A DNA stretch of 64,000 bases from Flavobacteriales bacterium (GTDB lineage: Bacteria > Bacteroidota > Bacteroidia > Flavobacteriales > Flavobacteriaceae): assembly GCA_026993355.1 (NCBI GenBank), contig JALWTX010000022.1:248001-312000 (forward strand). Reading direction: 5' to 3'. Positions 20,343 through 29,848 of the stretch are shown one piece after another. The stretch's first letter is position 1. Every line of letters starts with the position of its first letter. The notes beneath the pieces are model-generated. The model had not been told where the DNA came from and made no database searches. It worked only from the letters and a program-made list of their open reading frames with translations. A program made the translations under genes and the position numbers.

Positions 20343-22715
20343 TTAAAAAATTCCTTGTTTTTCCTTTTTCGGGCTATCATCTTCCATATCTTTTTGTTTT
20401 TTTCGCGTTGCTTTTCCTTTGCTAAAACGGTAATTGAGACGAAATACGACCACATTTTTGAGTAAATGAATGTCATATTGCGTTAAACTTTCGTATTGTA
20501 GCGTTTTGGTATATTCTTCTTGCACATAATCCACGCCAAAATCTACCGGTAACATATAGAGTAGCATCAGATTGAGTTTGCGTTTGAGAAAGGATTTTTG
20601 AATGAGGAATCCCCAAAAATCATTATTCCACTTGTGATAACCTTGCGGACTGATATATTTGTTCATGCCGCGCTGGTATATGAAACCGGAAGTGAGTCCT
20701 TTGGGTTGGTTGACATAAACCAAGTTGCTTTCCAAGCTATAATCGTAAAAGGCATTGGTGTCATTTTGATATTTAATACTGCTGTGATAGACATCAAAAT
20801 TGGTTTGCCAAAAAATCTTTTTGCTAAATGGTACCGCCACATTACCTTTAATGCCGTAATGCCGGTAATGTCCAATATTTTCATAAGTTTGTTCGATGGT
20901 GCCATCATTACGTAATCGGGCAATTTCACCAATATAATTGTTTGAAAAATGGTAGTAAGGTTCGGCAAACAAACTGCCGCCGAAAAAGTCAAAACGCAAG
21001 CCCAATTTGTGGGTAACAGCCGGTGCTAATGCCGGATTGCCTTTACGAACGGTTTGCGGATCGACATAAACGGTATTCGGATTGGCTTGTGACAATCCGG
21101 GATAATCACTTTCGGTACGGTATTTTAGTTTGACTGCTAATTTTTTTGACAGTTTATGCTTTATATCCAAATAAGGTTGGTAAATCATATAAGTTGTTCT
21201 TGCCCCGAAAGCTTCCGGCTGACTGATTTCGCCTGCAAGTCCAGCTTTGAATGACCAATCTTTATTGAATTTGTAACCGTAGTAGGCAAAAAGCTTGTGT
21301 CGTGTATCGGTCAATTCAAAGTTAGTTGCACTAGTTTGATTGCCAATGATTGTCGTTAAATCATTGGTGTTTTTTTGCCTGTAAAATCCGTATCCGGTTT
21401 GCAAAGAACTGTGTTCGTTGAGTTGGCGGGTATATTCGGCATTGAATTTAAAACTGTTTTTAAGGTCAAAAGTTTTTTCGTTGCGATTTAAAGTTTGATT
21501 GATGAAAAACCGGTTATTACCTTGGTCTTCATAATGTGATAATTTGGCATCCATCCGTAGTTCATTTTGTTCATTGAATTTTCCGATATAAAAAACCGAT
21601 TGGTAATTGGATTTAGAATAGCCGTTCAATATATCTTGAAGTTGATATTGCATATCCGGATTTGACGGATGCGTTTCAATGACATCATACCGCAAGTTGG
21701 TTTGATCTTTATCATTTAAAAGATTACCAAAACCGGATTCAAAACTCAAAGTATGACGCGGATTTAGGTAATAGTCAATTCCCAAAGTCAGCCGGTCGCC
21801 TAACATTTGTTTGAGGATATTATTGGTGTTGCCATTCAATTTTTTAATAGTACTGCCGTCTTGGTATTTATATACCGTTGTGGTCGGAAAATTAAAATCA
21901 TTGGTGTAGAGATTGTACTGCGTATAAATATTGATTTTGTTATACGTATAAGTCAATCCGGCATTGGCATAACTCATCGGTATCAAGTGCGATTTATCGG
22001 CAACATCGGTATCCCAGATAGTTTGTGAAGAAAGATTGAGTTCCAATCCGGTATAATTTTTCTTTAAAATAATATTGATAACTGCCGTGTAGCCGTCCAG
22101 GGCATATTTACCCGAAGGGTCGCGGATAATTTCTACTTTTTTTAGCCGGTCGGGGTTCAAATTTTGGATATAATCGGGGTCTTTTTCTAAGCCATCGACC
22201 AAGATTTTGATATTGGTCTGTCCATCTACTTTGATTTGATTGTTGTAGCGGTCATAGGTAACGCCTTGTATTTTATCGAGAACATCGTTGGTATTGGCGG
22301 CAGCCACTTTCATTTTTCGGGATACGATAAACACATCTTTATCTACTTTAAAAGCTTTATTTTTGGCTTTAACTTCAACGGATTTTAGCAGATTTTTATC
22401 AGGCGACAGCTTGTAAGTTCCTAAAAATTGGTTGTTTTGGCGGATAACGACCGGTATGCTTTTCTTTTGGTAACCAATATAGTCTAAAACCATTTGATAT
22501 TTGCCCGGACGCATGGCTATCTCAAAATAACCTTTCCGGTCGGTGGTGGTGCCGGTAACCAATTCGTTTTTGGCATTAAAAAAACCGACCGCACAAGATT
22601 CCAATCCTTGTGTGGAAATAGAATCTAAAACTTGTCCGGAAATAAAAATATCTTGTTGCGCTTGTGTCCATTGCATAGCAACAAATAAAAGTATAAGACC
22701 GAGAAATTTCTTCAT
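20343..22715 (-). CDS. TonB-dependent-receptor-like outer membrane protein (CarboxypepD-reg / OMP_b-brl_3)
   Basis: About 790 residues when started at 22715 (MKKFLGLILLFVAMQWTQAQ, a clean signal peptide); a Met 60 bases upstream would place the signal internally. Residues ~22-105 are a carboxypeptidase-regulatory-like beta-sandwich (SGQVLDSISTQGLESCAVGF). A plug domain follows (KVAAANTNDVLDKIQGV, then ILVDGLEKDPDYIQNLNPDR), and then a large beta-barrel of the OMP_b-brl_3 family. No TonB box is obvious. It is usually annotated as an uncharacterised outer-membrane receptor and no ligand is implied by the neighbours. A Lys-rich tail (RKKQKDMEDDSPKKEKQ) ends it. Confidence 0.88.
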   Translation of the reverse strand: MKKFLGLILLFVAMQWTQAQQDIFISGQVLDSISTQGLESCAVGFFNAKNELVTGTTTDRKGYFEIAMRPGKYQMVLDYIGYQKKSIPVVIRQNNQFLGTYKLSPDKNLLKSVEVKAKNKAFKVDKDVFIVSRKMKVAAANTNDVLDKIQGVTYDRYNNQIKVDGQTNIKILVDGLEKDPDYIQNLNPDRLKKVEIIRDPSGKYALDGYTAVINIILKKNYTGLELNLSSQTIWDTDVADKSHLIPMSYANAGLTYTYNKINIYTQYNLYTNDFNFPTTTVYKYQDGSTIKKLNGNTNNILKQMLGDRLTLGIDYYLNPRHTLSFESGFGNLLNDKDQTNLRYDVIETHPSNPDMQYQLQDILNGYSKSNYQSVFYIGKFNEQNELRMDAKLSHYEDQGNNRFFINQTLNRNEKTFDLKNSFKFNAEYTRQLNEHSSLQTGYGFYRQKNTNDLTTIIGNQTSATNFELTDTRHKLFAYYGYKFNKDWSFKAGLAGEISQPEAFGARTTYMIYQPYLDIKHKLSKKLAVKLKYRTESDYPGLSQANPNTVYVDPQTVRKGNPALAPAVTHKLGLRFDFFGGSLFAEPYYHFSNNYIGEIARLRNDGTIEQTYENIGHYRHYGIKGNVAVPFSKKIFWQTNFDVYHSSIKYQNDTNAFYDYSLESNLVYVNQPKGLTSGFIYQRGMNKYISPQGYHKWNNDFWGFLIQKSFLKRKLNLMLLYMLPVDFGVDYVQEEYTKTLQYESLTQYDIHLLKNVVVFRLNYRFSKGKATRKKQKDMEDDSPKKEKQGIF

Positions 22716-22865
22716 AATTATGAATCTTTTATAATATAAAGAACGGTCATAATTGATAAATGTTACAGAAATCAAGAATTAATCGTTACATAATAAAAAA
22801 TATCCATACACCAAAACTTGACTTATGCACATTAAATAATTATCTTGCAATAAAAAAATTGCGCT

Positions 22866-23549
22866 ATGAAAGTAACTTATTTAGGACATGCCACATTGTT
22901 GATAGAAACCAATGGCAAAAAATTGATTATCGATCCGTTTATTTCAGGCAATCCTTTGGCAAAGGACAAATTTATAGTCGATAATATTGAAGCAGATTAT
23001 ATTTTGGTAACCCATGCACATCAAGATCATGTGTTAGATGTGCAAGATATTGCCGAAGCTAATCCGGCAGCACGCTTAATTTCTAATTTTGAAATCGTCA
23101 CATACTTTTCCAAATATGGGATTGATGGGCATCCTATGAACCACGGCGGTAGCTGGAACTTTGATTTTGGTCGTGTGACGATGGTCAATGCTTGGCACAG
23201 TAGCAGTTTTGCCGATGGAACTTATGGTGGCAATCCGGCCGGATTTGTCATTGAAAGTGAAGGTAAAGCCATTTATATAGCCGGCGATACAGGCTTGACT
23301 CTTGACATGAAACTCATTCCACTTTTTGCTAAACTTGATTTAGCCGTTTTACCCATTGGTGATAATTTTACCATGGGACCTGAAAGTGCAGCAGTAGCAG
23401 CAGATTTTGTAGAATGCAATCAAGTTTTGGGTTATCATTATGATACATTTGATTTAATTAAAATTGTTCATCAAAAAGCTAAAGAAATATTTGATAAAGC
23501 CGGTAAAGATTTAATTTTATTACCCATTGGTGAGAGTATCATCGTTTAA
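22866..23549 (+). CDS. Metal-dependent hydrolase, UPF0173 metallo-beta-lactamase fold
   Basis: 227 residues with the MBL-fold metal motif THAHQDHVLD (~49-58), the later His in NHGGSWNF, the Asp in IYIAGDTGL and a C-terminal His in GYHYDTFD. It belongs to the UPF0173/YtkL-like branch, whose substrate is not established. It is followed after 17 bases by a small secreted-type protein. Confidence 0.92.
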   Translation: MKVTYLGHATLLIETNGKKLIIDPFISGNPLAKDKFIVDNIEADYILVTHAHQDHVLDVQDIAEANPAARLISNFEIVTYFSKYGIDGHPMNHGGSWNFDFGRVTMVNAWHSSSFADGTYGGNPAGFVIESEGKAIYIAGDTGLTLDMKLIPLFAKLDLAVLPIGDNFTMGPESAAVAADFVECNQVLGYHYDTFDLIKIVHQKAKEIFDKAGKDLILLPIGESIIV

Positions 23550-23566
23550 AAAATGGAATTTAAATA

Positions 23567-24028
23567 ATGAAAAAATCGATTCTGATTTTAATGTTAGCTA
23601 TCACCAGTTTGGGGTACTCTCAAAAAATTGTGAGAAAAAAAAATTTTTTGAAATATGAATTTATCCAAAATGATATTCCCCTGTCTTTTGGTGATGTTGT
23701 AAGAGCTTTACATAAAAATGAGGAAGCTTATCAATTGGCAAAAACAGCCAGAAATCTTTATATCGCCTCAAGATATGTCGGTTTTGCAGGTGGTTTCGCT
23801 ATTGGTTACGGAATATTTATGAAAGAAGAAACCAATTGGAAATTAATTGGAATAGGAGCCGGTTTTATAGCCGTCAGTATATCACTGGAGATTATTTCTG
23901 ACAAAAAAATTAAAAAAGCACTAAATATTTATAATTCATCCATTAGCGAAACCACTTTATCTCATTTTAAACTTTCGTATCAGTTTATCGTTTCTAATAA
24001 AGGACTCAGTTTTAGTATCAAATTTTAA
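23567..24028 (+). CDS. Hypothetical exported protein with one or two membrane helices
   Basis: 153 residues. A signal peptide (MKKSILILMLAITSLGYSQ) is followed by a mixed segment, then a Gly-rich hydrophobic region (RYVGFAGGFAIGYGIFM... and IGIGAGFIAVSISLEIISDK) that could form a hairpin of two helices, then a short beta-rich end. Similar proteins with GYGIF and IGAG motifs are common and uncharacterised in Bacteroidetes. It is probably co-transcribed with the MBL hydrolase and ends at a bidirectional terminator. Confidence 0.65.
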   Translation: MKKSILILMLAITSLGYSQKIVRKKNFLKYEFIQNDIPLSFGDVVRALHKNEEAYQLAKTARNLYIASRYVGFAGGFAIGYGIFMKEETNWKLIGIGAGFIAVSISLEIISDKKIKKALNIYNSSISETTLSHFKLSYQFIVSNKGLSFSIKF

Positions 24029-24058
24029 AGTTAAACTTGAATCAAAGCAAATGAGATT

Positions 24059-24094
24059 AAAAGTCTTGCATATTTTTAGATTGCAAGACTTTTT
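24059..24094. terminator. Bidirectional terminator between convergent genes
   Basis: AAAAGTCTTGCA and TGCAAGACTTTT arms with an 11-base loop carry A and T runs on each side. It serves the 23567 gene on plus and ctaA on minus. Confidence 0.8.
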
Positions 24095-25133
24095 AATAGG
24101 TATTTTTATGTTTTGTTGTGAAAAATAATGCAGTCAAAATAGAAAGATAAATTAAAAAAGCGGTTAATTGATGTGTGACTGCCAAACTAATAGGAACATG
24201 TAACAAAAGGATGAGGATACCAAAAGTGTATTGTAAAGAAATCAATACTAAAATAACTAAAATAATACGGGCAAGCATTTTATTTAAACGGGACCGAAAT
24301 TTCATATAAAAATAAAATAAAAATAGAAGAATAACAAAACCCAACCAGCGATGAATAAACTGTACGGTTGGCGGAAAGTCAACCAAGCTCATAAGTCCTT
24401 CTTTTTGATAAACATTTTGTGCAATTGGTGGAAACCAATGCTTTCCCATTTTGGGATAAGTCGGAAAGACATGTCCGGCTTTGAGCCCTGCGGTTAAACC
24501 ACCGTAAATAATTTGTATAATAACTAAGCCCCAACCAAAAAGAAGCCATTTTTGTAATTTATCATGATTAAAAGTATATTGTTTACCGGGAAAAAGAAGT
24601 TCTAAAATTGTCCAATAAATAACCGAAAGAACAATCAGGGCAACACTCATATGCAAAGCCAAACGAACATGGTCGACACTGGTGTTTTTAACCAAGCCGC
24701 TTTTAACCATATACCAGCCTACAAAACCTTGCAAACCACCGAGTAAAAAAATTAATAATAAACGTTTTTTTAATAAAGTTGATTTTAATTTACCGCTTAG
24801 CCAAAAATAGACGAAAGGCAGAATAAAAACCAAGCCGATAAAACGCCCTAACATCCGATGAAGATACTCCCAAAAAAAGATATGTTTAAAATCTTGCAAG
24901 GTAAAATAATGGTGAACCTTTTGGTATTCGGGAATTTTTTTATATCCCTCAAAAGCTACTTGCCACTGTGCTTCATTAAGAGGAGGCAAAATCCCTTTGA
25001 TAGGTTGCCAAGTAACTATAGACAAGCCGGAATGAGTCAACCGGGTAATCCCGCCAATCACTACCATGGACAAAACGAGAATAGCCCCACTTGCTAACCA
25101 AGCGGCTATTTGTTTACGTGTTTTATATTCCAT
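24093..25133 (-). CDS. ctaA: Heme A synthase (CtaA/COX15)
   Basis: It oxidises the heme O methyl group to give heme A for the oxidase encoded upstream in the same operon. The 346-residue protein has eight membrane helices and the family's paired histidines: in the N-terminal half EYLHRMLGRFIG and VDHVRLALHMSVAL, in the C-terminal half QFIHRWLGFVIL and AVTHQLTAFLIY. The GGITRLTHSGLSIVTWQPI segment at the first loop is diagnostic of the COX15 type. Its ATG overlaps the SCO stop by one base. Confidence 0.95.
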   Translation of the reverse strand: MEYKTRKQIAAWLASGAILVLSMVVIGGITRLTHSGLSIVTWQPIKGILPPLNEAQWQVAFEGYKKIPEYQKVHHYFTLQDFKHIFFWEYLHRMLGRFIGLVFILPFVYFWLSGKLKSTLLKKRLLLIFLLGGLQGFVGWYMVKSGLVKNTSVDHVRLALHMSVALIVLSVIYWTILELLFPGKQYTFNHDKLQKWLLFGWGLVIIQIIYGGLTAGLKAGHVFPTYPKMGKHWFPPIAQNVYQKEGLMSLVDFPPTVQFIHRWLGFVILLFLFYFYMKFRSRLNKMLARIILVILVLISLQYTFGILILLLHVPISLAVTHQLTAFLIYLSILTALFFTTKHKNTY

Positions 25134-25741
25134 TATTTTTCTTTTAACAACATCGCTAAATCATCTTTTAACCGGTCAACATCGTGGCCATTAGTGCCAT
25201 CGTAATAGCCACGTATCAGACCATTTTTATCAACCAATACAAAACGACCGGAATGCATATAGCCACCGGGTTCGATACTATCTTTTTGCATGCCTAAATA
25301 GTAGCCTTTTATACCCACTTTGTAAATACTGTCTTCCGGTGCGGTCAAAAAGACCCAGCGTTTTAAATCTGCATGATGAGAAATGGCATATTCTTTTAAT
25401 TTCTCAGGCGTATCACGTGTCGGGTCAACCGTAAATGAAACCATTTTAAAGGCGGGAAAATCAGTCGTCATTTCTTGTAAACGCTGCATTTGAGACGTCA
25501 TCACCGGACAAATACCCGGACAAGAAGTAAAGAAAAAGTCAGCTACATGTACTTTTCCCGCTAAGGATTTACTATTAAAAGGGTGATTATCTTGATCGGT
25601 AAACGTAAATGGCGGAATTTTTTGGTAAACAGTATCACCTTTAACTATTTTATATTTGGATAAAATAGGGAGTTTCCTGGTTGGTTTATGACAAGAAAAA
25701 ATAATAATTGACAATAAAATGAAAGAAAAATTTAGTTTCAT
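25133..25741 (-). CDS. SCO1/SenC copper chaperone for CuA
   Basis: 202 residues with a lipoprotein-type leader (FILLSIIIFSC, lipid Cys at 17) and a thioredoxin fold. The copper ligands are present: the CxxxC pair in TSCPGICPVM and the His in MHSGRFVLVD. It delivers copper to, or reduces, the CuA site of subunit II encoded in the same operon. The start overlaps the preceding small gene by 4 bases (ATGA). Confidence 0.94.
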   Translation of the reverse strand: MKLNFSFILLSIIIFSCHKPTRKLPILSKYKIVKGDTVYQKIPPFTFTDQDNHPFNSKSLAGKVHVADFFFTSCPGICPVMTSQMQRLQEMTTDFPAFKMVSFTVDPTRDTPEKLKEYAISHHADLKRWVFLTAPEDSIYKVGIKGYYLGMQKDSIEPGGYMHSGRFVLVDKNGLIRGYYDGTNGHDVDRLKDDLAMLLKEK

Positions 25742-25923
25742 TTATAAGACTTTTTTAAAAATTTATAAAGGGCAAAACCTATAGAAAAAGGAATTAAAAT
25801 AAGGAGTAAGGTAGCAATTACAAAAGCTTTTTTTTCTGCATCGGTATAATCGACATTGCAACTGCTACAGGCAAAAATTACCATTGGACTTAGGGCCATA
25901 AAAGACAAAAATAATTTTTTCAT
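25738..25923 (-). CDS. Small membrane protein of the oxidase operon
   Basis: 61 residues: a signal-like first helix (LFLSFMALSPMVIFA), a CSSCNVDYTD segment with two Cys that could bind copper or form a disulfide, a second helix (ATLLLILIPFSIGFALYKF) and a Lys-rich end. It sits between a subunit III gene and SCO with an ATGA overlap. Small proteins are often found at this place in Bacteroidetes oxidase operons. The role is unknown; the Cys pair next to SCO is suggestive only. Confidence 0.75.
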   Translation of the reverse strand: MKKLFLSFMALSPMVIFACSSCNVDYTDAEKKAFVIATLLLILIPFSIGFALYKFLKKSYK

Positions 25924-25927
25924 ATTT

Positions 25928-26497
25928 TTAATTTAAATAAATCAAATTATATAGGATAGGCCACAGAGCAACGACAAAAAACCAAAATAAGCCTACGGCA
26001 AGACTATAATTATAAAGATTTTTGCCGCCTTTTTTCTGATAACGCCATAAAAAAATCAAGAGTAGCAAACCAATTAAAACATGAAAACCATGCAAACCGA
26101 TTAAGGTATAAAAAAAGGATGCAAACAAACTATGTGATGTTTGTACACCAAACAACAAAATTCTAAACCACTCATAACCCTGCACCAAGTAAAATATGAA
26201 TCCCAAGATAATGGTAATTTGTAAATAATTAGACGGCTTCCCTTTTTTAACTGATTTCAAATATTGCCACATGGTCCAGCCCGAAAATAACAGGACCAGC
26301 ATATTGGTAAAGGTTATGCTAACGGGCAAGCGCGGCTGACTGGCAGGCGGCCATTCCACTTGCCCGGCGGCAGCCAAAACATAGGCACTGATTAAACCAC
26401 CAAAAAACATGGCTTCGACAATAATAGCCATTATGACTGCCAAAACCGGCCCTGCTACAGGTGACCGGTTTGATTCAATTTGTTTTGAATTGACCAT
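25928..26497 (-). CDS. Cytochrome c oxidase subunit III family protein (second copy)
   Basis: 189 residues with five membrane helices and the subunit III/CyoC motifs: EAMFFGGLISAYVLA in helix 1, GYEWFRILLFG, and the ALxGxHxxHV-type IGLHGFHVLIGLLLL. It is one of two subunit III-like genes in the operon (the other is at 26866). Two tandem subunit III-like proteins flanking subunit IV are a regular arrangement in Bacteroidetes aa3-type operons. Confidence 0.9.
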   Translation of the reverse strand: MVNSKQIESNRSPVAGPVLAVIMAIIVEAMFFGGLISAYVLAAAGQVEWPPASQPRLPVSITFTNMLVLLFSGWTMWQYLKSVKKGKPSNYLQITIILGFIFYLVQGYEWFRILLFGVQTSHSLFASFFYTLIGLHGFHVLIGLLLLIFLWRYQKKGGKNLYNYSLAVGLFWFFVVALWPILYNLIYLN

Positions 26498-26502
26498 AAA
26501 AT

Positions 26503-26853
26503 TTATGCTTTGGGGACTAAATAACGTTGAACAGGTACAATATCAGGATAAGTCCCTATAAATAAAAATAATAAAATTAACAAAGCCAGTCCTAACATAA
26601 TCCAAATAAGTGTCGGCTCCCATTTTAAATGCATAAAATATAACAACACCAAGGTGCCTTTAATAATTGAAATCCCAAACACGATAAAGAAGACAATTAA
26701 TGGGTTATGCAATAATGAGGCCACCACTGTTAAAGCAAATAAGCCTAATAGTGTCAAATATATTTTTAGATAATTGGGATGACCATGATAATCGGGCTCT
26801 TTTGGCACTACCACCTCATGTTCTAAACCCGGGTTTGAAGAATGTATATCCAT
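26503..26853 (-). CDS. Cytochrome c oxidase subunit IV family protein
   Basis: 116 residues with three membrane helices and the typical YLKIYLTLLGLFALTVVASL and IIKGTLVLLYFMHLKWEP segments of prokaryotic subunit IV (PF03626 type). An Asp/His-rich cytoplasmic N-terminus precedes them. It lies between the two subunit III genes with short gaps and is probably structural or an assembly factor. Confidence 0.92.
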   Translation of the reverse strand: MDIHSSNPGLEHEVVVPKEPDYHGHPNYLKIYLTLLGLFALTVVASLLHNPLIVFFIVFGISIIKGTLVLLYFMHLKWEPTLIWIMLGLALLILLFLFIGTYPDIVPVQRYLVPKA

Positions 26854-26865
26854 AATTGATAAGAT

Positions 26866-27468
26866 TTAATGAATTAAATAAATTAGTGGAAAAAGGAAAA
26901 TCCATATGATATCGACCATATGCCAATAGAGGCCGGCAGCTTCAATCCGTTGATAGTTTTTATCTGTTTTGGTCACATTTCTCATAACAAAAAACAAAGC
27001 CAAGGCACCGGCTATGACATGTAAACCATGTAAGCCAGTCATAGTATAATAAAATGACCAATAACGTGATTCAACACCCAAACCTTCAGCAACTAAATGT
27101 TTGCCCGGCAAGGTAAAACCATGCATAATTTCATGGGTATATTCGTAAGATTTAATTCCTAAGAACATAAAGGCACAGACAATAGTCAACCAAATCCATT
27201 TTTTTATTTGTGCTTTATTTTTATGTACTGCTGCTTCATGAGCTTTAACCACAAAATAACTACTGGTCAACAACACAAAAGTATTTATGGTACCGGCCCA
27301 TACATTGGTATGTTGTGCCATTTCACCCCAAGATTCGTATTTTAAACGATTTAAAATATACATCACTATTAATCCGCCAAAGATGACAAATTCTCCGGCA
27401 ATCAAAGTCCATACAGCCAACCGGGCTTGCGGAATTTCTCTCCAAGTAAGTTTTTTTATTTTTTCCAT
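26866..27468 (-). CDS. ctaE: Cytochrome c oxidase subunit III
   Basis: 200 residues with five membrane helices. Subunit III motifs include WTLIAGEFVIFGGLIVMYI, KSYEYTHEIMHG and MTGLHGLHVIAGALALFF, ending with ADIIW-type sequence VDIIWIFLFPLIY. It begins 2 bases after subunit I and is certainly in the same transcript. Confidence 0.93.
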   Translation of the reverse strand: MEKIKKLTWREIPQARLAVWTLIAGEFVIFGGLIVMYILNRLKYESWGEMAQHTNVWAGTINTFVLLTSSYFVVKAHEAAVHKNKAQIKKWIWLTIVCAFMFLGIKSYEYTHEIMHGFTLPGKHLVAEGLGVESRYWSFYYTMTGLHGLHVIAGALALFFVMRNVTKTDKNYQRIEAAGLYWHMVDIIWIFLFPLIYLIH

Positions 27469-27470
27469 AA

Positions 27471-29174
27471 TTAAATTTCGTTTTGAGGCGTAAAATCTTT
27501 GTCTTTATCAGGCCGGTTATATTCATACGGGCCGTAATTAACCACCGGATATACTTTAAAATTGCCATGTGGTGGTGGCGATGAGGTTTGCCATTCTAAA
27601 GTATTGGCTTGCCAAGGGTTGTCTTCCGTTTCCTTTTTACCCCTTTTGAGAGACCAGATAAAGTTAAACAAGAAAATAAATTGGCTTAAAATTAATATGA
27701 CTGCACTTATGGTTGCAATTTTTCGGTATAAGGGTAAAGGATCTTGCATTAAAAATTCAAATTGACGATAATCGGCAATACGACGGTGCTGCCCTGCCAA
27801 TCCTAATAAAAATAAAGGAAAAGCAAAACCATTGAAGAAAATAAAAGTTAACCAAAAATGCAAATTCCCTAAAGTTTGGTTCAGTTTTCGACCTGAAAAC
27901 TTACTAAACCAAAAATAAATGGCTGCAAACGATCCGAATATCACCGTTGGAAATAATGTATAGTGGAAATGCGCCACTACAAAAGAGGTATCGTGAGCAT
28001 AAATATCAAACACAGAAGCACCTAAATGCAAGCCTGTAAAACCGCCCAATAAGGTGAATAAAGCTACGGCACCTAATGCCCACTTCATAGGTAAGGTAAA
28101 ACGCAAATCGCCTTTCCAAAGCGTCGCAATATAGGCCAAAATAATACCGGCAAAGGGCAAAGAAATAATAATCGTAAAAATACTAAATACAGTCGCTGCA
28201 CGTGGGTCAATACCGGCTACAAACTGGTGATGTGCCCAAACCATAGTTGATAATACAGCTGCGATTAACGTTAATGTCAAAATAAACTTGTATCCAAATA
28301 ATGGTTTACGACTGTTTACACTAATAATTTCGGCCAAAATTCCCAAAGGTGGTAACAGTATAACATAGACTTCGGGGTGACCAAAAAACCAAAAAAGATG
28401 TTCCCACAATAAGGGGTCGCCGCCACGGTAGGCATCATAAAAACCGGTTCCGACATTAATATCTAACAATAACATAAACGTACCGGCAACCAATGGCCCT
28501 ACTGAAAACATAAATAGTAAATTGGCAATATTAATCATCCATACGACCATAGGCATTTTTAGCAACGACATCCCTTTAGCGCGCTTATTAAGAGTCGTTA
28601 CAAAAAAATTAATACCGCCCATAAGAAGTGAAGTGAATTCAAACGCGATGGCCAACAACACAAAAGTATTGGCTGTAAAAAAACGGTCGGCAAAAGACTT
28701 ATAGGGCGTATTGTACCCAAAATCCCCCACTGATAATGGTGGATAAAGTGTCCAGCCAACACCAAGGCCGCCCTTAGGCATAAAAAATGAAGCGATCATT
28801 AAAATGACACTCAGTAAAAATATCCAGTAGGATATTTTATTCAGTTTTGGAAATGCCATATCATCGGTACCAATCATAATAGGAATTAAAAAGTTACCGG
28901 CAACAGCCAAAAGCATTCCCAAAGCCAGCCACATCATCATAATTAAACCATGATTGGTAATAAGCATATTATAATCTTTATTAGTTACCAATCCGAATAA
29001 AGGTACTTTCATATCCGGGAAAGCCAGATGCATACGAAAGACGTAGGCAAAAAAACCACCGATACTTACCATAAAGAAAATGGTTAGCATATATTGGAAA
29101 CCAATGTCTTTATGGTCCAGTGAGAAAAAATAACGGTGCCAAAAACCGTGTTTCTTATGTGTATTCATAGTCAA
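27471..29174 (-). CDS. ctaD: Cytochrome c oxidase subunit I
   Basis: The catalytic heme a/heme a3-CuB subunit, 567 residues, 12 membrane helices. Ligand motifs are all present: ITNHGLIMMMW (heme a His), FWFFGHPEVYVI (CuB His and the cross-linked Tyr), WAHHQF (two CuB His) and the VVAHFHYTLF pair (heme a3 and heme a). The conserved Glu of the D-channel region is not in its classical HPEVYxxxLP context alone, so A1 versus A2 type should be decided by alignment. The C-terminal ~60 residues are hydrophilic. Confidence 0.97.
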   Translation of the reverse strand: MTMNTHKKHGFWHRYFFSLDHKDIGFQYMLTIFFMVSIGGFFAYVFRMHLAFPDMKVPLFGLVTNKDYNMLITNHGLIMMMWLALGMLLAVAGNFLIPIMIGTDDMAFPKLNKISYWIFLLSVILMIASFFMPKGGLGVGWTLYPPLSVGDFGYNTPYKSFADRFFTANTFVLLAIAFEFTSLLMGGINFFVTTLNKRAKGMSLLKMPMVVWMINIANLLFMFSVGPLVAGTFMLLLDINVGTGFYDAYRGGDPLLWEHLFWFFGHPEVYVILLPPLGILAEIISVNSRKPLFGYKFILTLTLIAAVLSTMVWAHHQFVAGIDPRAATVFSIFTIIISLPFAGIILAYIATLWKGDLRFTLPMKWALGAVALFTLLGGFTGLHLGASVFDIYAHDTSFVVAHFHYTLFPTVIFGSFAAIYFWFSKFSGRKLNQTLGNLHFWLTFIFFNGFAFPLFLLGLAGQHRRIADYRQFEFLMQDPLPLYRKIATISAVILILSQFIFLFNFIWSLKRGKKETEDNPWQANTLEWQTSSPPPHGNFKVYPVVNYGPYEYNRPDKDKDFTPQNEI

Positions 29175-29175
29175 A

Positions 29176-29841
29176 TTATTTTTTATAGAGCTTGGTTAAT
29201 GTTTTTTTAAAATCTTCTTTGTTTTGCACAATAATCGTGGCTTTCATATTGGCATGGCCAATACCGCAAATTTCAGCACAACTCAATGGAAAAGTTCCTG
29301 TTTTGGTCATTTTTACCCAGCGGGTAATGTTTCTGCCCGGCAAGGCATCTTGTTTAAAACGTGCATTAGGAATAAACACACTATGTATCACATCATAGGA
29401 TTGAATATCCATATGTACTACCGAATTGACCGGCATATAAAATTGGTTGATTTTTTTGACATCATCAGCTGTGTAAAGTTTTCCGTCCGGACCGGGATAG
29501 ACAATTTCCCATAACCATTGACGGCCTATTATGGCCACATGAAATTCTTTATCCGGTAAAGTTTCTTCTATTTTGGTCCAAGTCGGTCCTTCTTTATATA
29601 AAAAGAAAAAGTCCGCAATGGCCAATAATAAAATACCCAAATAAATCAGCCGCAAATTTCTAAAACCTTCTCCCTTTTGATAACGTTGGGTTTTGGTTAG
29701 TTTTCTGCGACGGGTTAAAACAGGATATAGCAAAAGAAAAATTACAATAACACTGGCAACAGCTACAACGCCGGTAATCAGCCAAAAAATAAAATCTACT
29801 TCTCCGCCATAACTACTGGCATTTTCAGGAAATATCTTCAT
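29176..29841 (-). CDS. ctaC: Cytochrome c oxidase subunit II
   Basis: 221 residues: two N-terminal membrane helices (~15-40 and ~65-85) and a periplasmic cupredoxin with a full CuA site (VIHSVFIPNARFKQDALPG, then CAEICGIGHANM: Cys-x3-Cys-x3-His-x2-Met). No C-terminal cytochrome c fusion, so this is an aa3 rather than caa3 form. The N-terminus has no cleavable signal and begins directly before helix 1. It is first of the structural subunits in the operon after ctaB. Confidence 0.95.
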   Translation of the reverse strand: MKIFPENASSYGGEVDFIFWLITGVVAVASVIVIFLLLYPVLTRRRKLTKTQRYQKGEGFRNLRLIYLGILLLAIADFFFLYKEGPTWTKIEETLPDKEFHVAIIGRQWLWEIVYPGPDGKLYTADDVKKINQFYMPVNSVVHMDIQSYDVIHSVFIPNARFKQDALPGRNITRWVKMTKTGTFPLSCAEICGIGHANMKATIIVQNKEDFKKTLTKLYKK

Positions 29842-29848
29842 AGTTGTA

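Noticed and set aside
20598-20992. 100-codon open frames on both strands within the TonB-type receptor gene
   Set aside because: Out-of-frame shadows of the long receptor ORF; no independent start context or domain.
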